Notes: a model not told the origin generated them from the letters alone. DNA of 28,373 bases from UBA4742 sp002403895 (GCA_036823295.1 DAISGD010000041.1:1-28373), one strand, 5' to 3'; shown: positions 1 to 8,088, counted from the stretch's first letter. Program-made: numbers and translations.

Positions 1-156
1 GGAAACCTTGAGCGCTGGCTTGACCACCGAACGTGGAAATAGGTCCGTTCGGCCCATTCGGGCCAGCGCCCCGCACTGCGACACTTTGTCGGGACAGGAA
101 GCCGCCCCGGGCTCACCGGGGTAACCGTTAGCACCAGAAAAGGGAGAACTACCCAA

Positions 157-345
157 ATGCTTACCTCTTATGAGTTTGTCAGCGCCTGGCTCCAGGCCCG
201 TTGCAAGACCGACCGTGGTGCCTCGCTCGTGGAGTACGCCCTCCTCGTTGCGCTCATCGCCGTGGTGTGCATCGTCGCCGTGACCTTCCTTGGTCAGAAG
301 GCTTCGAGCAAGTTCTCGTCGGTCGGCTCGGCTGTCGCCGGCTGA
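157..345 (+). CDS. flp: Flp/Fap-type IVb pilin subunit
   Basis: A 62-residue prepilin. Flp pilins are cleaved by a TadV-type prepilin peptidase in the membrane and polymerise into thin adhesive pili built by the Tad secretion machinery. A basic leader of 21 residues ends in Gly21, followed by Ala-Ser-Leu-Val-Glu-Tyr, so cleavage after Gly21 puts the conserved Glu at mature position 5 and Tyr at 6. A hydrophobic helix covers about residues 27-45, and the Ser/Gly/Ala-rich tail is short as usual. The start is preceded by an AGGGAG ribosome site about 10 bases upstream. No other tad gene is visible, although the window begins only 156 bases upstream. A GC-rich hairpin follows the stop. The family call is firm; whether a complete Tad system exists cannot be seen here. 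Confidence 0.93.
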   Translation: MLTSYEFVSAWLQARCKTDRGASLVEYALLVALIAVVCIVAVTFLGQKASSKFSSVGSAVAG

Positions 346-368
346 TCCAGCTTCACCAGATCGGTTAA

Positions 369-396
369 CGGGGGCGGACCGCAAGGTCCGCCCCCG
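369..396 (+). terminator. Strong hairpin after the pilin gene
   Basis: A perfect 12-bp stem (arms 369-380 and 385-396) closes a GCAA tetraloop, a GNRA-type loop, 23 bases after the flp stop codon; an A-T pair can extend it. No U-run follows, so it may act as a 3'-end stabiliser or a non-canonical terminator for a highly expressed pilin mRNA. Confidence 0.7.
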
Positions 397-464
397 TCGC
401 CGTTCCCCGGTCCTCAGCACGATGAGAAATGGTGGAGAACGATGAGGAGTGATGAGGGGATAAA

Positions 465-512
465 GTGCAGGTGGCGGGACCTTTCCGTCGCATCGGTGCA
501 GGTCACGGGACC
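465..512. repeat. Direct repeat pair upstream of the DUF1214 gene
   Basis: Two 17-base copies (465-481 and 496-512) of GTGCAGGT-N2-CGGGACC differ at only two adjacent positions. They are 31 bp apart, close to three helical turns, and end 40 bases before the start codon at 553. Three GATGAG hexamers lie just upstream (about 421-456). The pair looks like two binding sites on one face of the helix; the binding protein is unknown. Confidence 0.5.
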
Positions 513-552
513 GCTCCCTGACTTCTGGCTGAAGTTCTGACAGGAGGCGGTC

Positions 553-1662
553 ATGGCTGATGACCCGTCCGGGCGAGGCCCCGCGCCGGCGACCGCGGCG
601 GCCGTCCGAAGCCTCATCGACGCGTTGAGCGCCCTGGAAGTCCGGCTTCGGAAGGGCGAGCGGGCGCTGCCGGACGAGACCTCCCTGCTTGAGGGATACC
701 GGTGGATGTTCACCGTCTTGCAGGTCGGGCTCCAGGCTCAGGTGTGGGCCGACCCATCTCGCCCCCGGTTTGTTGACATCGTCGGGCCCTACCAGAAATG
801 GGGAGGCGACAACGCCGACGCCTTCTATCAGTACGCGCCCATCGACCCGGCCCGGACCTACCGGGTGTGGGGTCGTACGGGAGATGCCGCCTACTTCTCG
901 CTCACGGTGTACGGCGGCCCGAACGACGGCCGCTACTCCGAACGGATCGTCGGGTCCATCAATGATCGGGATCTGGCGGTGGGTGAGGACGGCACGGTCG
1001 AGTTCATCATCAGTCCCGAAAAGCACGTGGCCACCCCGTGGGTGAAGCTCGAGCCGGACGCGGTGTGTGCCATCACCCGCGACTACCTCAACGACCCGAG
1101 AACGGGCCGGCGGATGGACTGGCACATCGAGTGCCTCGACCCGGACCCGGATGGGTGGCAGTTGACCGATGTGGAGCTGGCTCGCCGGTTCACCGCCGCC
1201 ACCACCTGGTTCGAGGAACAGGCAGCCATGGCTCCGGTCACCCTGGCCGACCCCAACACGGTCGCCGAGCCCTACCCCGTTCCCGCCCAGACGTTCGGGT
1301 GGGCCGCCGGCGACGCCGCCTACGCCATGGGCAGCTTCGCGCTGGCTGACGACGAGGCCCTGGTGATTCGGGGCCGATCACCCGAGTGCGCCTTCTGGAA
1401 CTGCTGTCTGTGGAACGAACTGCTCCACACCTTCAACTACGACTATTCGCCAACCAGCGGGCCGGTCACCATCAACGGCGCCCAGATCGCCTACGAGGAA
1501 GACGGATCTTGGACGATCGTCGTGGCGGCCCGCGATCCGGGGATGGGCAACTGGGTCTCGAGTCAGGGCCACGACCACGGACTCATCTGGTTCCGCTGGT
1601 TCCTGCCCGACGCGACCCCCGATCGGCCCACCACCGAAGTCGTCAAGCTCGCCGACCTCTGA
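553..1662 (+). CDS. DUF1214 domain-containing protein
   Basis: A 369-residue soluble protein with no signal peptide or membrane segment. The C-terminal third (about residues 260-365) has the look of the DUF1214 fold: an Arg-Gly-Arg-Ser-Pro-Glu block, a Trp-Asn rich stretch, a tyrosine-rich strand, and a closing Gly-Leu-Ile-Trp-Phe-Arg-Trp-Phe-Leu-Pro motif. The N-terminal part resembles the domain found ahead of DUF1214 in actinobacterial homologues. The biochemical role of the family is not established. In actinobacteria such genes often sit near sulfotransferase and lipid-metabolism genes, as here. The start has a clear AGGAGG-type site 7 bases upstream. A hairpin at 1689-1705 follows the stop. 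The domain call is good; the function is unknown. Confidence 0.85.
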   Translation: MADDPSGRGPAPATAAAVRSLIDALSALEVRLRKGERALPDETSLLEGYRWMFTVLQVGLQAQVWADPSRPRFVDIVGPYQKWGGDNADAFYQYAPIDPARTYRVWGRTGDAAYFSLTVYGGPNDGRYSERIVGSINDRDLAVGEDGTVEFIISPEKHVATPWVKLEPDAVCAITRDYLNDPRTGRRMDWHIECLDPDPDGWQLTDVELARRFTAATTWFEEQAAMAPVTLADPNTVAEPYPVPAQTFGWAAGDAAYAMGSFALADDEALVIRGRSPECAFWNCCLWNELLHTFNYDYSPTSGPVTINGAQIAYEEDGSWTIVVAARDPGMGNWVSSQGHDHGLIWFRWFLPDATPDRPTTEVVKLADL

Positions 1663-1688
1663 CCCCCTCCGCGTGTCGGCACCGCTTA

Positions 1689-1705
1689 CTTGCGCAGGGC
1701 GCAAG
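1689..1705 (+). terminator. Inverted repeat with T-run, likely terminator
   Basis: A perfect 7-bp inverted repeat (CTTGCGC, AGG, GCGCAAG) is followed by GTTTT, 26 bases after the DUF1214 stop. The shape fits a short intrinsic terminator. It could instead be an operator for the mtfA-like gene, because a -10-like CAGAAT (1717-1722) lies just downstream. Confidence 0.5.
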
Positions 1706-1729
1706 GTTTTGGCGGTCAGAATCTCCGAC

Positions 1730-2503
1730 ATGTTCTCGTTGACCCGTTACGGGCGCCGTCGCAAGGCGCTCCTACAGCCCTTCCCGGACGCGTGGCGGAC
1801 CCTGCTCGCCTCCTCGCTGGTGCACTGGGGCCTGCTCGACGACGATGAGCGCACCCGGTTGGAAGATCTGGTCCGGGTCTTCCTGGTAGACAAGAAGTGG
1901 CAGGCGGCCCGTGACTTTGACCTGACCGAAGACATCCGGGTGCTCATCTCGGCCATGGCGTGCCTGCTGATCTTGGGGCTCGACGACGGCTACTACGACA
2001 CCGTCCGGTGGATCGAGGTGCATCCGACCACGGTGGTGCGGACGGGACTGCGAGGCACGGGTGTTCCCGGCGTCGTGTCGGACTCGCCGCTACCCATCCT
2101 CGGCGAAGCAAGTTTCGACGGGCCAGTGATCATCGCCTGGGACGCGGCGGTGGCCAACGCTCGGCACCCCGAGCGGGGCCACAACGTCGTGTATCACGAG
2201 TTCGCCCACAAGCTGGACATGGGTGACCGCCTCGTCGACGGCACGCCGCGGTTCGAAGACGCCGACACCCGCCAGCGCTGGATCGAGGTCTGCACCGTCG
2301 AGTTCGAGTCCCTGCGGCGGGGCGAGGCGGGCCCGCTCCTGGATCCCTACGGTGCGGTGAACCCCGCCGAGTTCTTCGCGGTGGTCACGGAGATCTTCTT
2401 CGACCGACCACTTGATCTGCAGCACGCGAAGCCGGATCTTTACGGCGTGCTGCAGTCGTTCTACCGTCAGGACCCGGCGGCACGGGAGAGAGCCCGGGGC
2501 TGA
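1730..2503 (+). CDS. mtfA: MtfA-type zinc metallopeptidase (M90 family)
   Basis: A 257-residue cytosolic peptidase. The zinc site is His-Glu-Phe-Ala-His at residues 156-160, followed by Lys-Leu-Asp, as in Escherichia coli MtfA, which binds the glucose repressor Mlc and has aminopeptidase activity. A downstream Pro-Ala-Glu-Phe-Phe-Ala-Val block supplies the third ligand (Glu214 or Glu221). The N-terminal Phe-Pro-Asp-Ala-Trp and long helical region match the family, so the protein looks full length. The ATG at 1730 is chosen over a GTG at 1673: the longer form adds 19 non-family residues and starts before the hairpin at 1689-1705. A CAGAAT box ends 7 bases before this ATG, suggesting leaderless translation. 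The substrate in this organism cannot be inferred. Confidence 0.88.
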   Translation: MFSLTRYGRRRKALLQPFPDAWRTLLASSLVHWGLLDDDERTRLEDLVRVFLVDKKWQAARDFDLTEDIRVLISAMACLLILGLDDGYYDTVRWIEVHPTTVVRTGLRGTGVPGVVSDSPLPILGEASFDGPVIIAWDAAVANARHPERGHNVVYHEFAHKLDMGDRLVDGTPRFEDADTRQRWIEVCTVEFESLRRGEAGPLLDPYGAVNPAEFFAVVTEIFFDRPLDLQHAKPDLYGVLQSFYRQDPAARERARG

Positions 2504-2530
2504 GGTCAGTGGCCCGGCGACGCTGATGTG

Positions 2531-2558
2531 GAGTTCGGGGGACTCGTCGCTGGAACTC
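2531..2558. terminator. Weak inverted repeat between convergent genes
   Basis: GAGTTC (2531-2536) and GAACTC (2553-2558) could form a 6-bp stem in the 63-base gap between the converging mtfA-like and sulfotransferase genes. A competing GCGAC/GTCGC pairing exists. There is no U-run. Only a possible bidirectional terminator. Confidence 0.3.
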
Positions 2559-2566
2559 GAGCAGGG

Positions 2567-3835
2567 TCAGGCCCCGAGCGTCACGCCAAAGTGCTCGGTG
2601 TAGCCCTCGGTCCGCTTCCGCAGATCATCCTCGGTTAGATAGAAGTCGGCGAGGTCGTAGATGAGACCGCCGTGGCGGTTGCGCTGATGCCCGGCCAGAT
2701 AGGTGGCGATGGCCTCACGGGTGGGCAGGTCGAAGGGTTGGACGGCCAGTGCATAGATGCGCTCGACCATGCCCAGGTCGTCGGCCATGAAGGCATCGAA
2801 ATGGACGTCCAGGGACTGGTTGGCTGGCAGCAGGTCCCGCTCGGCCCGGCAGCGGTCGAGCATCCCGATCAGCAGGTCGGCCCAGAACTGCCCGATGCGG
2901 ACCGGGTCCACCGGGTCGAGGTGCATGCGGGCGGTGTAGGCCAGCATGGTGTCCATCGAGGCGATCACCGACACGGGATCGCGGTGGGTCACCAGCACGG
3001 TGGCGTCGGGGAACGTCCGGATGAGGGGCCCGAACTGCTCGAGATGCTGGGGTGACTTGAGAATCCACCGGTCGCCGCCTCGCAGGAACTGCAGGACTTT
3101 GAGCACCGTTTTCATGTACTCGTAGTGCGGGGTCTGGTCATGGGCCAGGTAGTGCTCCCGCCACGTCGGCATGGGAGCGAGGGTGTCGAAGTACATGGTG
3201 GAGAAGTCGATGGCGAGGAGGTTGATCTCCTCATGAGCGTTGTGGGTGCCGATGTCGTACATGCGGGGGAAATAGGGCAGCGCCTGGGTGAGGATGGCGA
3301 GGCTGTCGTCGCACCGCATGATCCGGGGGTCGATGCCGTCGGGCCCCATCACATCGCCCGGCGCGGGCACCGGCTCGATGCTCTCCCAGTAGGGCAGGGA
3401 GCGCAGCGCCGGATCGGCGGAGATGAGGTTCTGCAGGTGGGTGGTGCCGGTTCGGGGCAGGCCGGCGATGATGATCGGGCGGGCGACCTCCAGATCGTGG
3501 ATCTCGGGATGCTCGACCAGGATCTGCTGGATCAGCAGACGGTTCTTGAGCAATTGGTTGATCTGCACTGACACCGTGATGCGGCCGAACGAGCTGAGTC
3601 CGGCCTCGGTGCGCAGCGCGCCGAGCAGTACGGTGAACGGTTCGAGGAAGCCGTCGTCGCCGAAGTCATCCAGCCCGGTTTCGGCCACGGCGTGGGCCAA
3701 CATGGGCTCCACTGCCAGTTCGATGGCGTCACCGAACGGCGCAGCCGCCGCCATCATCTCCGCGATCTCGGGCGCGAGGACCGGCTCGGCGAGATCATCG
3801 ATGTGCACTGTGTCGCCGGATGCGGGACGGGTCAT
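2567..3835 (-). CDS. PAPS-dependent sulfotransferase family protein
   Basis: A 422-residue enzyme of the Sulfotransfer_3 type, which moves a sulfuryl group from 3'-phosphoadenylyl sulfate to an alcohol or amine. The 5'-phosphosulfate loop is Gly-Leu-Pro-Arg-Thr-Gly-Thr-Thr at residues 125-132. The 3'-phosphate site is the later Val-Thr-His-Arg-Asp-Pro-Val-Ser-Val-Ile-Ala-Ser segment, preceded by Trp-Ile-Leu-Lys-Ser-Pro-Gln-His. The N-terminal 115 residues are the helical extension seen in actinobacterial members. The ATG at 3835 has a TGGAG site upstream; longer forms would run into the next gene. It lies 37 bases downstream of the crotonase gene on the same strand, so co-transcription is likely. 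The acceptor is unknown; lipid or steroid-like substrates are an inference from the neighbours. Confidence 0.9.
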   Translation of the reverse strand: MTRPASGDTVHIDDLAEPVLAPEIAEMMAAAAPFGDAIELAVEPMLAHAVAETGLDDFGDDGFLEPFTVLLGALRTEAGLSSFGRITVSVQINQLLKNRLLIQQILVEHPEIHDLEVARPIIIAGLPRTGTTHLQNLISADPALRSLPYWESIEPVPAPGDVMGPDGIDPRIMRCDDSLAILTQALPYFPRMYDIGTHNAHEEINLLAIDFSTMYFDTLAPMPTWREHYLAHDQTPHYEYMKTVLKVLQFLRGGDRWILKSPQHLEQFGPLIRTFPDATVLVTHRDPVSVIASMDTMLAYTARMHLDPVDPVRIGQFWADLLIGMLDRCRAERDLLPANQSLDVHFDAFMADDLGMVERIYALAVQPFDLPTREAIATYLAGHQRNRHGGLIYDLADFYLTEDDLRKRTEGYTEHFGVTLGA

Positions 3836-3872
3836 GGCTGGCTCCAGGATCCGCTGGTCGGGGGTGATGGGC

Positions 3873-4703
3873 TCACTCGGGCAGGAACAGGTCGCGTCGG
3901 GGGGCGTCGGTGTAGATCGGAGGACGCCTCTGGTCGAACGCTCGGATCGCCTCGGGGAGGTTCTCGGTGAAGCCCAACATGAGCTGGTTGCGATCCTCGA
4001 TCTCGATGGCGGCATCGAGACTGGAAGTTTCGAGGTTGGCCCAGATCACGTCTTTGGTCATGGCCAGGCCATACGAGCTGAAACCGCACATGCGCTCGGC
4101 CACTTCACCAACGGCATTCATGAGCTCGTCGTCGGGTACCACCTGCGACACCAACCCCATGCGCAGGGCATCGACGGCGTCCACCACCCGCCCGGTGAGC
4201 AGGATGTCGTTGGAGTGGGCGGCGCCGATGAGTCGGGGGAGCAGATAGCTGACCCCCAGCTCGGTGGAGGTCAGCCCGTTCACGATGCCGGTGCTGTTGA
4301 ACTCGGCCGAGGCCGACGCCATCCTCAGCTCGGCTCCCAACGAGAGGCACAGACCGCCGCCGTAGGCCACCCCGTTCACGGCGGCAATGATCGGTTGGGG
4401 GAGTCGCCGCATGGTCGGGATGAGCCGCGAGTAGTACCGCATGGACCGCTGGGCGATCTGCCCGACCTGCAACCCGTCGATGTTGGGGATGACGCCGTAG
4501 TCCTTCAGGTCGAGGCCCGAGCAGAACGCCCGCCCCGCGCCGGTGAGGATGATGACGGAGCAGTCGTTGTCGGCCCCGCACGCCTCGAAGGCGGTGTTCA
4601 ACTCGATCACCAGGTCGATCGACATGGCGTTCAGTCGTTCGGGGCGGTTGAGGGTGATGAGCCTCACGTGGGGCTGGGGGGTGGTGATCTCGACCAGGCT
4701 CAC
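3873..4703 (-). CDS. Enoyl-CoA hydratase/isomerase (crotonase) family protein
   Basis: A 276-residue crotonase-fold protein acting on acyl-CoA thioesters. Family marks are Leu-Asn-Arg-Pro-Glu-Arg-Leu-Asn-Ala-Met (18-27), the oxyanion segment Gly-Arg-Ala-Phe-Cys-Ser-Gly-Leu-Asp-Leu (57-66) and Asn-Gly-Val-Ala-Tyr-Gly-Gly-Gly (110-117). Aligned by eye to rat enoyl-CoA hydratase, both catalytic glutamates (144 and 164) fall on non-acidic residues (Cys119 and Gly139). Glu148 lies at or within one residue of the acid used by dienoyl-CoA isomerases. It may therefore isomerise double bonds or do another crotonase reaction, not hydrate. The GTG start at 4703 has TGGAG 7 bases upstream and begins right at the fold; a reading frame extending further upstream is non-family sequence. 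It shares a divergent control region with the amidohydrolase and leads the sulfotransferase. Confidence 0.88.
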   Translation of the reverse strand: MSLVEITTPQPHVRLITLNRPERLNAMSIDLVIELNTAFEACGADNDCSVIILTGAGRAFCSGLDLKDYGVIPNIDGLQVGQIAQRSMRYYSRLIPTMRRLPQPIIAAVNGVAYGGGLCLSLGAELRMASASAEFNSTGIVNGLTSTELGVSYLLPRLIGAAHSNDILLTGRVVDAVDALRMGLVSQVVPDDELMNAVGEVAERMCGFSSYGLAMTKDVIWANLETSSLDAAIEIEDRNQLMLGFTENLPEAIRAFDQRRPPIYTDAPRRDLFLPE

Positions 4704-4777
4704 GGGGTCGCTCCAGGGACACGGAATGGGGTGACGGGCGGGCCTCGGGCGGTCAACCGGCTGCTCCGACCCGTGAT

Positions 4778-4792
4778 CTGACGCTCCGTCAG
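4778..4792. promoter_or_regulatory. Palindromic operator CTGACG-N3-CGTCAG, copy 1
   Basis: A perfect 6-3-6 inverted repeat in the divergent region between the crotonase (start 4703) and amidohydrolase (start 4884) genes. The same arms recur at 8603-8617. Relative to the TAGTCT box at 4814-4819 it covers roughly -49 to -35, a normal place for a TetR-type regulator to act. Confidence 0.6.
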
Positions 4793-4813
4793 GAATGGTG
4801 ACCTCGGTGACGC

Positions 4814-4819
4814 TAGTCT
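4814..4819 (+). promoter_or_regulatory. -10 box for the amidohydrolase gene
   Basis: TAGTCT lies 7 bases before a GTG at 4827. Transcription would begin at or near that GTG, giving either a leaderless start or a 57-base leader to the ATG at 4884. Confidence 0.5.
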
Positions 4820-4883
4820 CGTTGACGTGTCGCCGGGCGAAGGTCGTCCCGGCCCCCGGCACGCCGTACAGGGGGACGTTCAC

Positions 4884-6593
4884 ATGCACGACCTGGTGAT
4901 CCGTGGGGGAACGGTGGTGGATGGCACGGGAAGCCCGAGCCGCACCGCCGACGTAGCCATCGACGAAGGCATCGTGACCGAGATCGGCGCGGTGGCCGAC
5001 GGAGGGCGTGAAGAACTGGATGCCGACGGACTGCTCGTCACGCCCGGTTTCGTCGACATCCACACCCATTTCGATGGGCAGGTGACGTGGGATCCGATGC
5101 TCACCCCGTCGTGTTGGCACGGCGCCACCACGGTGGTGATGGGCAACTGCGGGGTGGGCTTCGCCCCGGTGAAGCCTGACCGGCGCGACTGGCTGATCGG
5201 GCTGATGGAGGGGGTGGAGGACATCCCCGGCGCCGCCTTGTCCGAGGGCATCGTGTGGAGTTGGGAGAGCTTCCCCGAGTACCTCGACGCCGTCGAGAAG
5301 ACATCCAAGATGTTGGACGTCGGCGTGTTCGTCCCCCACGGGGCGGTGCGGGGGTATGTGATGGGTGAGCGCGGGGCGAAGAACGAACCGGCCTCCTCTG
5401 ACGACATCGAAGCCATGGCCGCCATCGTGCGGGCCGGGGTGCAGGCCGGCGCGCTGGGCTTTTCGACTTCACGCACCATCGCCCACATGGCCATCGACGG
5501 CGAACCGGTCCCGGGCACCTTCGCCGCCGAGGACGAGTTGTTCGGTATCGGCAGCGTTCTGGGTGAGCTGGGTACCGGCATCTTCGAGTTGGCTCCGGCC
5601 GGCGCCCTGGGTGAGGACCTCGCCGCCCCGGAGCGGGAGATGGCGTGGATGCGCAAGCTGGCCGGGGCCATCAAGCGTCCGGTGACGTTCGCCATGACCC
5701 AGAACGATCACGATCCCCTGGCCTGGAAGCGCATGCTGGATCTGTGCGCCGAAGCCCAGGCCGAGGGCGCCAACGTGCGACCCCAGGTCGCGGGGCGACC
5801 GGTGAACCTGCTGCTCGGGCTGCAGACGTTCCATCCCTTTGCCTACTGTCCGTCGTGGGGCGAGTTGGGGTTCCTCCCGGTGCCGGAGCGGGTGGCTCGC
5901 ATGCGCGACCCCGAGTTGCGTGCTCGACTGCTGGCCGAGGCCGGGCAGATCGATCCCGCATTCGCTCAGTTCTTGGATCCGGAGCGGATCTTCCCGATGG
6001 CGGCCGAGCCCAACTACGAGCCCCCGAAGGAGTCGAGCCTGGCTGCTCAGGCTCGCCGCGAAGGACGCTCGGCCGACGAGGTGTTCTACGACCAGTTGAT
6101 GCAGGAGGACGGGGAGTCGCTCGTCATGCGGCCACTCCTCAACTACACCGACTTCAACCTCGATGCCGTGCGCGAGATGCTCGTCCACCCCACCACGACC
6201 TGGGGGCTCGGTGACGGTGGGGCCCACTGTGGCACCACCTGCGATGCCAGCACGCCGACGTCGATGCTGGCGTGGTGGGCGCGCGATCGCGCCCACAACC
6301 GGTTGCCGCTGGAGTTCGTGGTGCGGACCATGACCTACGACACCGCGTCGCTGGTCGGCCTCCGCGACCGGGGCACGCTCGAGCCGGGTCAGTTGGGTGA
6401 CGTCAATCTCATCGACTTCGATGGCCTCCGCCTGCCCCGACCCCAGATGGTCCACGACCTGCCCGGCGGTGCCCGCCGCTTCGTTCAAGGCTCGTCGGGC
6501 TACGTGGCCACGGTCAAGCGCGGTCAGGTCGTGCTGCGCGACGGCGAGGATCAGGGCGTCCGACCCGGCCAACTCATCCGCGGCGCCCGCTGA
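4884..6593 (+). CDS. D-aminoacylase-like amidohydrolase
   Basis: A 569-residue metal-dependent amidohydrolase of the N-acyl-D-amino-acid deacylase group, predicted to cleave an amide in the cytosol. The N-terminal beta strand starts at once (Leu-Val-Ile-Arg-Gly-Gly), followed by Gly-Phe-Val-Asp-Ile-His-Thr-His-Phe-Asp (55-64) with metal ligands His60 and His62. Asn-Cys-Gly at 88-90 holds the cysteine ligand typical of D-aminoacylases. Gly-Asp-Gly-Gly-Ala-His (443-448) carries the catalytic Asp444. The ATG at 4884 has a GGGGGA site. A GTG at 4827 just after a TAGTCT box would add 19 residues as a leaderless start. The true substrate is uncertain: many actinobacterial members of this group have no assigned reaction. 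Control by the palindrome at 4778-4792 is likely. Confidence 0.88.
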   Translation: MHDLVIRGGTVVDGTGSPSRTADVAIDEGIVTEIGAVADGGREELDADGLLVTPGFVDIHTHFDGQVTWDPMLTPSCWHGATTVVMGNCGVGFAPVKPDRRDWLIGLMEGVEDIPGAALSEGIVWSWESFPEYLDAVEKTSKMLDVGVFVPHGAVRGYVMGERGAKNEPASSDDIEAMAAIVRAGVQAGALGFSTSRTIAHMAIDGEPVPGTFAAEDELFGIGSVLGELGTGIFELAPAGALGEDLAAPEREMAWMRKLAGAIKRPVTFAMTQNDHDPLAWKRMLDLCAEAQAEGANVRPQVAGRPVNLLLGLQTFHPFAYCPSWGELGFLPVPERVARMRDPELRARLLAEAGQIDPAFAQFLDPERIFPMAAEPNYEPPKESSLAAQARREGRSADEVFYDQLMQEDGESLVMRPLLNYTDFNLDAVREMLVHPTTTWGLGDGGAHCGTTCDASTPTSMLAWWARDRAHNRLPLEFVVRTMTYDTASLVGLRDRGTLEPGQLGDVNLIDFDGLRLPRPQMVHDLPGGARRFVQGSSGYVATVKRGQVVLRDGEDQGVRPGQLIRGAR

Positions 6594-6615
6594 GCACCCT
6601 CCACGTCGCCACGAC

Positions 6616-6642
6616 TTGTCGGGAGGGGATTTGTCGGGAGGG
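6616..6642. repeat. Tandem 12-base direct repeat
   Basis: TTGTCGGGAGGG occurs at 6616-6627 and again at 6631-6642, a period of 15 bp, between the amidohydrolase stop and the fumarase start. It could bind a regulator of the fumarase gene or be a slippage duplication; no function is shown. Confidence 0.5.
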
Positions 6643-6665
6643 CCTGCGGCGGAGAGCATGGGACC

Positions 6666-8088
6666 ATGACCGACTTCGTGTACCAGGAACTGCTGCCGCT
6701 GGGGGCGGACGACACGCCCTACCGGCTCCTCACGACCGACGGCGTCTCCTCCTTCGAGGCCGGGGGCGAGCGTTTCCTGCGGGTCGACCCCGAGGTCATC
6801 ACGCTGCTCACCCGCCAGGCCATGCGCGACATCGCCCACCTGTTGCGCCCCGGTCACCTGGCCCAGCTCTCGTCGATCCTGGACGACCCCGAAGCTTCGG
6901 CCAATGATCGCTTTGTCGCTCTTGAACTGTTGAAGAACGCCTCGATCGCCGCCGGGGGCATCCTCCCGTCGTGCCAGGACACCGGCACCGCCATCGTGAA
7001 GGGCAAGAAGGGCCAGTATGTGGTGACCGGCGGGGGCGACGAGGCGGCCATCGCCCAAGGCATCTTCGAGACCTACCGCGACGCCAACCTGCGCTATTCG
7101 CAGATGGCGCCGCTGACGATGTGGGACGAGGTCAACACCAAGACCAACCTCCCGGCCGAGATCAAGATCTCGGCGGTAGACGGCGACGCCTACAAGTTCC
7201 TGTTCATGGCCAAGGGGGGCGGGTCGGCCAACAAGAGCTACCTGTTCCAGGAGACCAAGGCGCTGCTCAACCCGGCCAGGCTGGCCGCCTTCCTCGACGA
7301 CAAGCTCCGATCGCTGGGGACCGCGGCCTGCCCGCCCTACCACCTGGCGGTGGTGATCGGTGGCACGTCGGCGGAGCTGGCGGTGGAGACGGCCAAGCTG
7401 GCCTCGACCAAGTACCTGGACACGCTCCCCACCAGCGGCAACGGCCAAGGCCGAGGCTTCCGCGATCTGGAGCTGGAGGCCTCGATCCTGGTCCAGACCC
7501 AGGCGTTCGGGATCGGCGCCCAGTTCGGGGGGAAGTACTTCTGCCACGACGTGCGAGTGATCCGTCTGCCCCGCCACGGAGCTTCCTGCCCTGGATGGCC
7601 CCATGGTGGTGGCCCGCGACATCGCCCACGCCAGGATCTCCGAACGACTGGCCGCGGGTCAGGGCATGCCCCAGTACCTGAAGGACTACTGCGTCTACTA
7701 CGCCGGCCCGGCCAAGACCCCGGCGGGCTATGCCTCGGGCTCGTTCGGCCCGACCACCGCCGGCCGAATGGATTCCTACGTCAACCAGTTCCAGGCCGAG
7801 GGCGGGAGCTTGGTCATGTTGGCTAAAGGGAACCGGTCCAAGGCGGTCACCGATGCCTGCAAGGCCCACGGCGGCTTCTATCTCGGTTCCATCGGCGGTC
7901 CAGCCGCCCGGCTGGCCCAGGACTGCATCACCAAGGTGGAGGTCCTCGAGTATGAGGAGCTGGGCATGGAGGCGGTCTGGAAGATCGAGGTCCGGGACTT
8001 CCCGGCGTTCGTCGTGGTCGACGATAAGGGCAACGACTTCTTCAGCGACGTGTCACGCCCCATCGACCTCGGGTCCAAGAAGCCCTGA
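6666..8088 (+). pseudogene. fumA: Class I (4Fe-4S) fumarate hydratase, internally deleted and frameshifted
   Basis: Both ends are unmistakable class I fumarase, which interconverts fumarate and malate. The first part (6666 to about 7590) keeps Pro-Ser-Cys-Gln-Asp-Thr-Gly-Thr with cluster Cys103, Ala-Ala-Cys-Pro-Pro-Tyr-His with Cys222, and Arg-Leu-Pro-Arg-His-Gly-Ala-Ser-Cys. From about 7591 homology resumes in another frame at Leu-Asp-Gly-Pro-Met-Val-Val-Ala-Arg-Asp and runs to a normal C-terminus at 8088. Compared with Escherichia coli FumA, about 70 residues between these points are absent, including the Gly-Val-Ser-Cys that supplies the third cluster ligand (FumA Cys318). As written the first frame runs to a stop at 7826 and cannot be active. 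The rest is intact, so the lesion is recent or is an assembly error. A GGAG site precedes the start. Confidence 0.9.

Noticed and set aside
1673..1729. GTG start for the mtfA-like gene
   Set aside because: It would place the start before a probable terminator hairpin and add residues unlike the family.
3423..4781. A 452-codon plus-strand open frame
   Set aside because: It is antisense to the crotonase and sulfotransferase genes, with no family-like sequence; high GC keeps opposite frames open.
5469..7622. A 717-codon minus-strand open frame
   Set aside because: It is antisense to the amidohydrolase and fumarase genes and shows only low-complexity Gly/Arg/His-rich translation.
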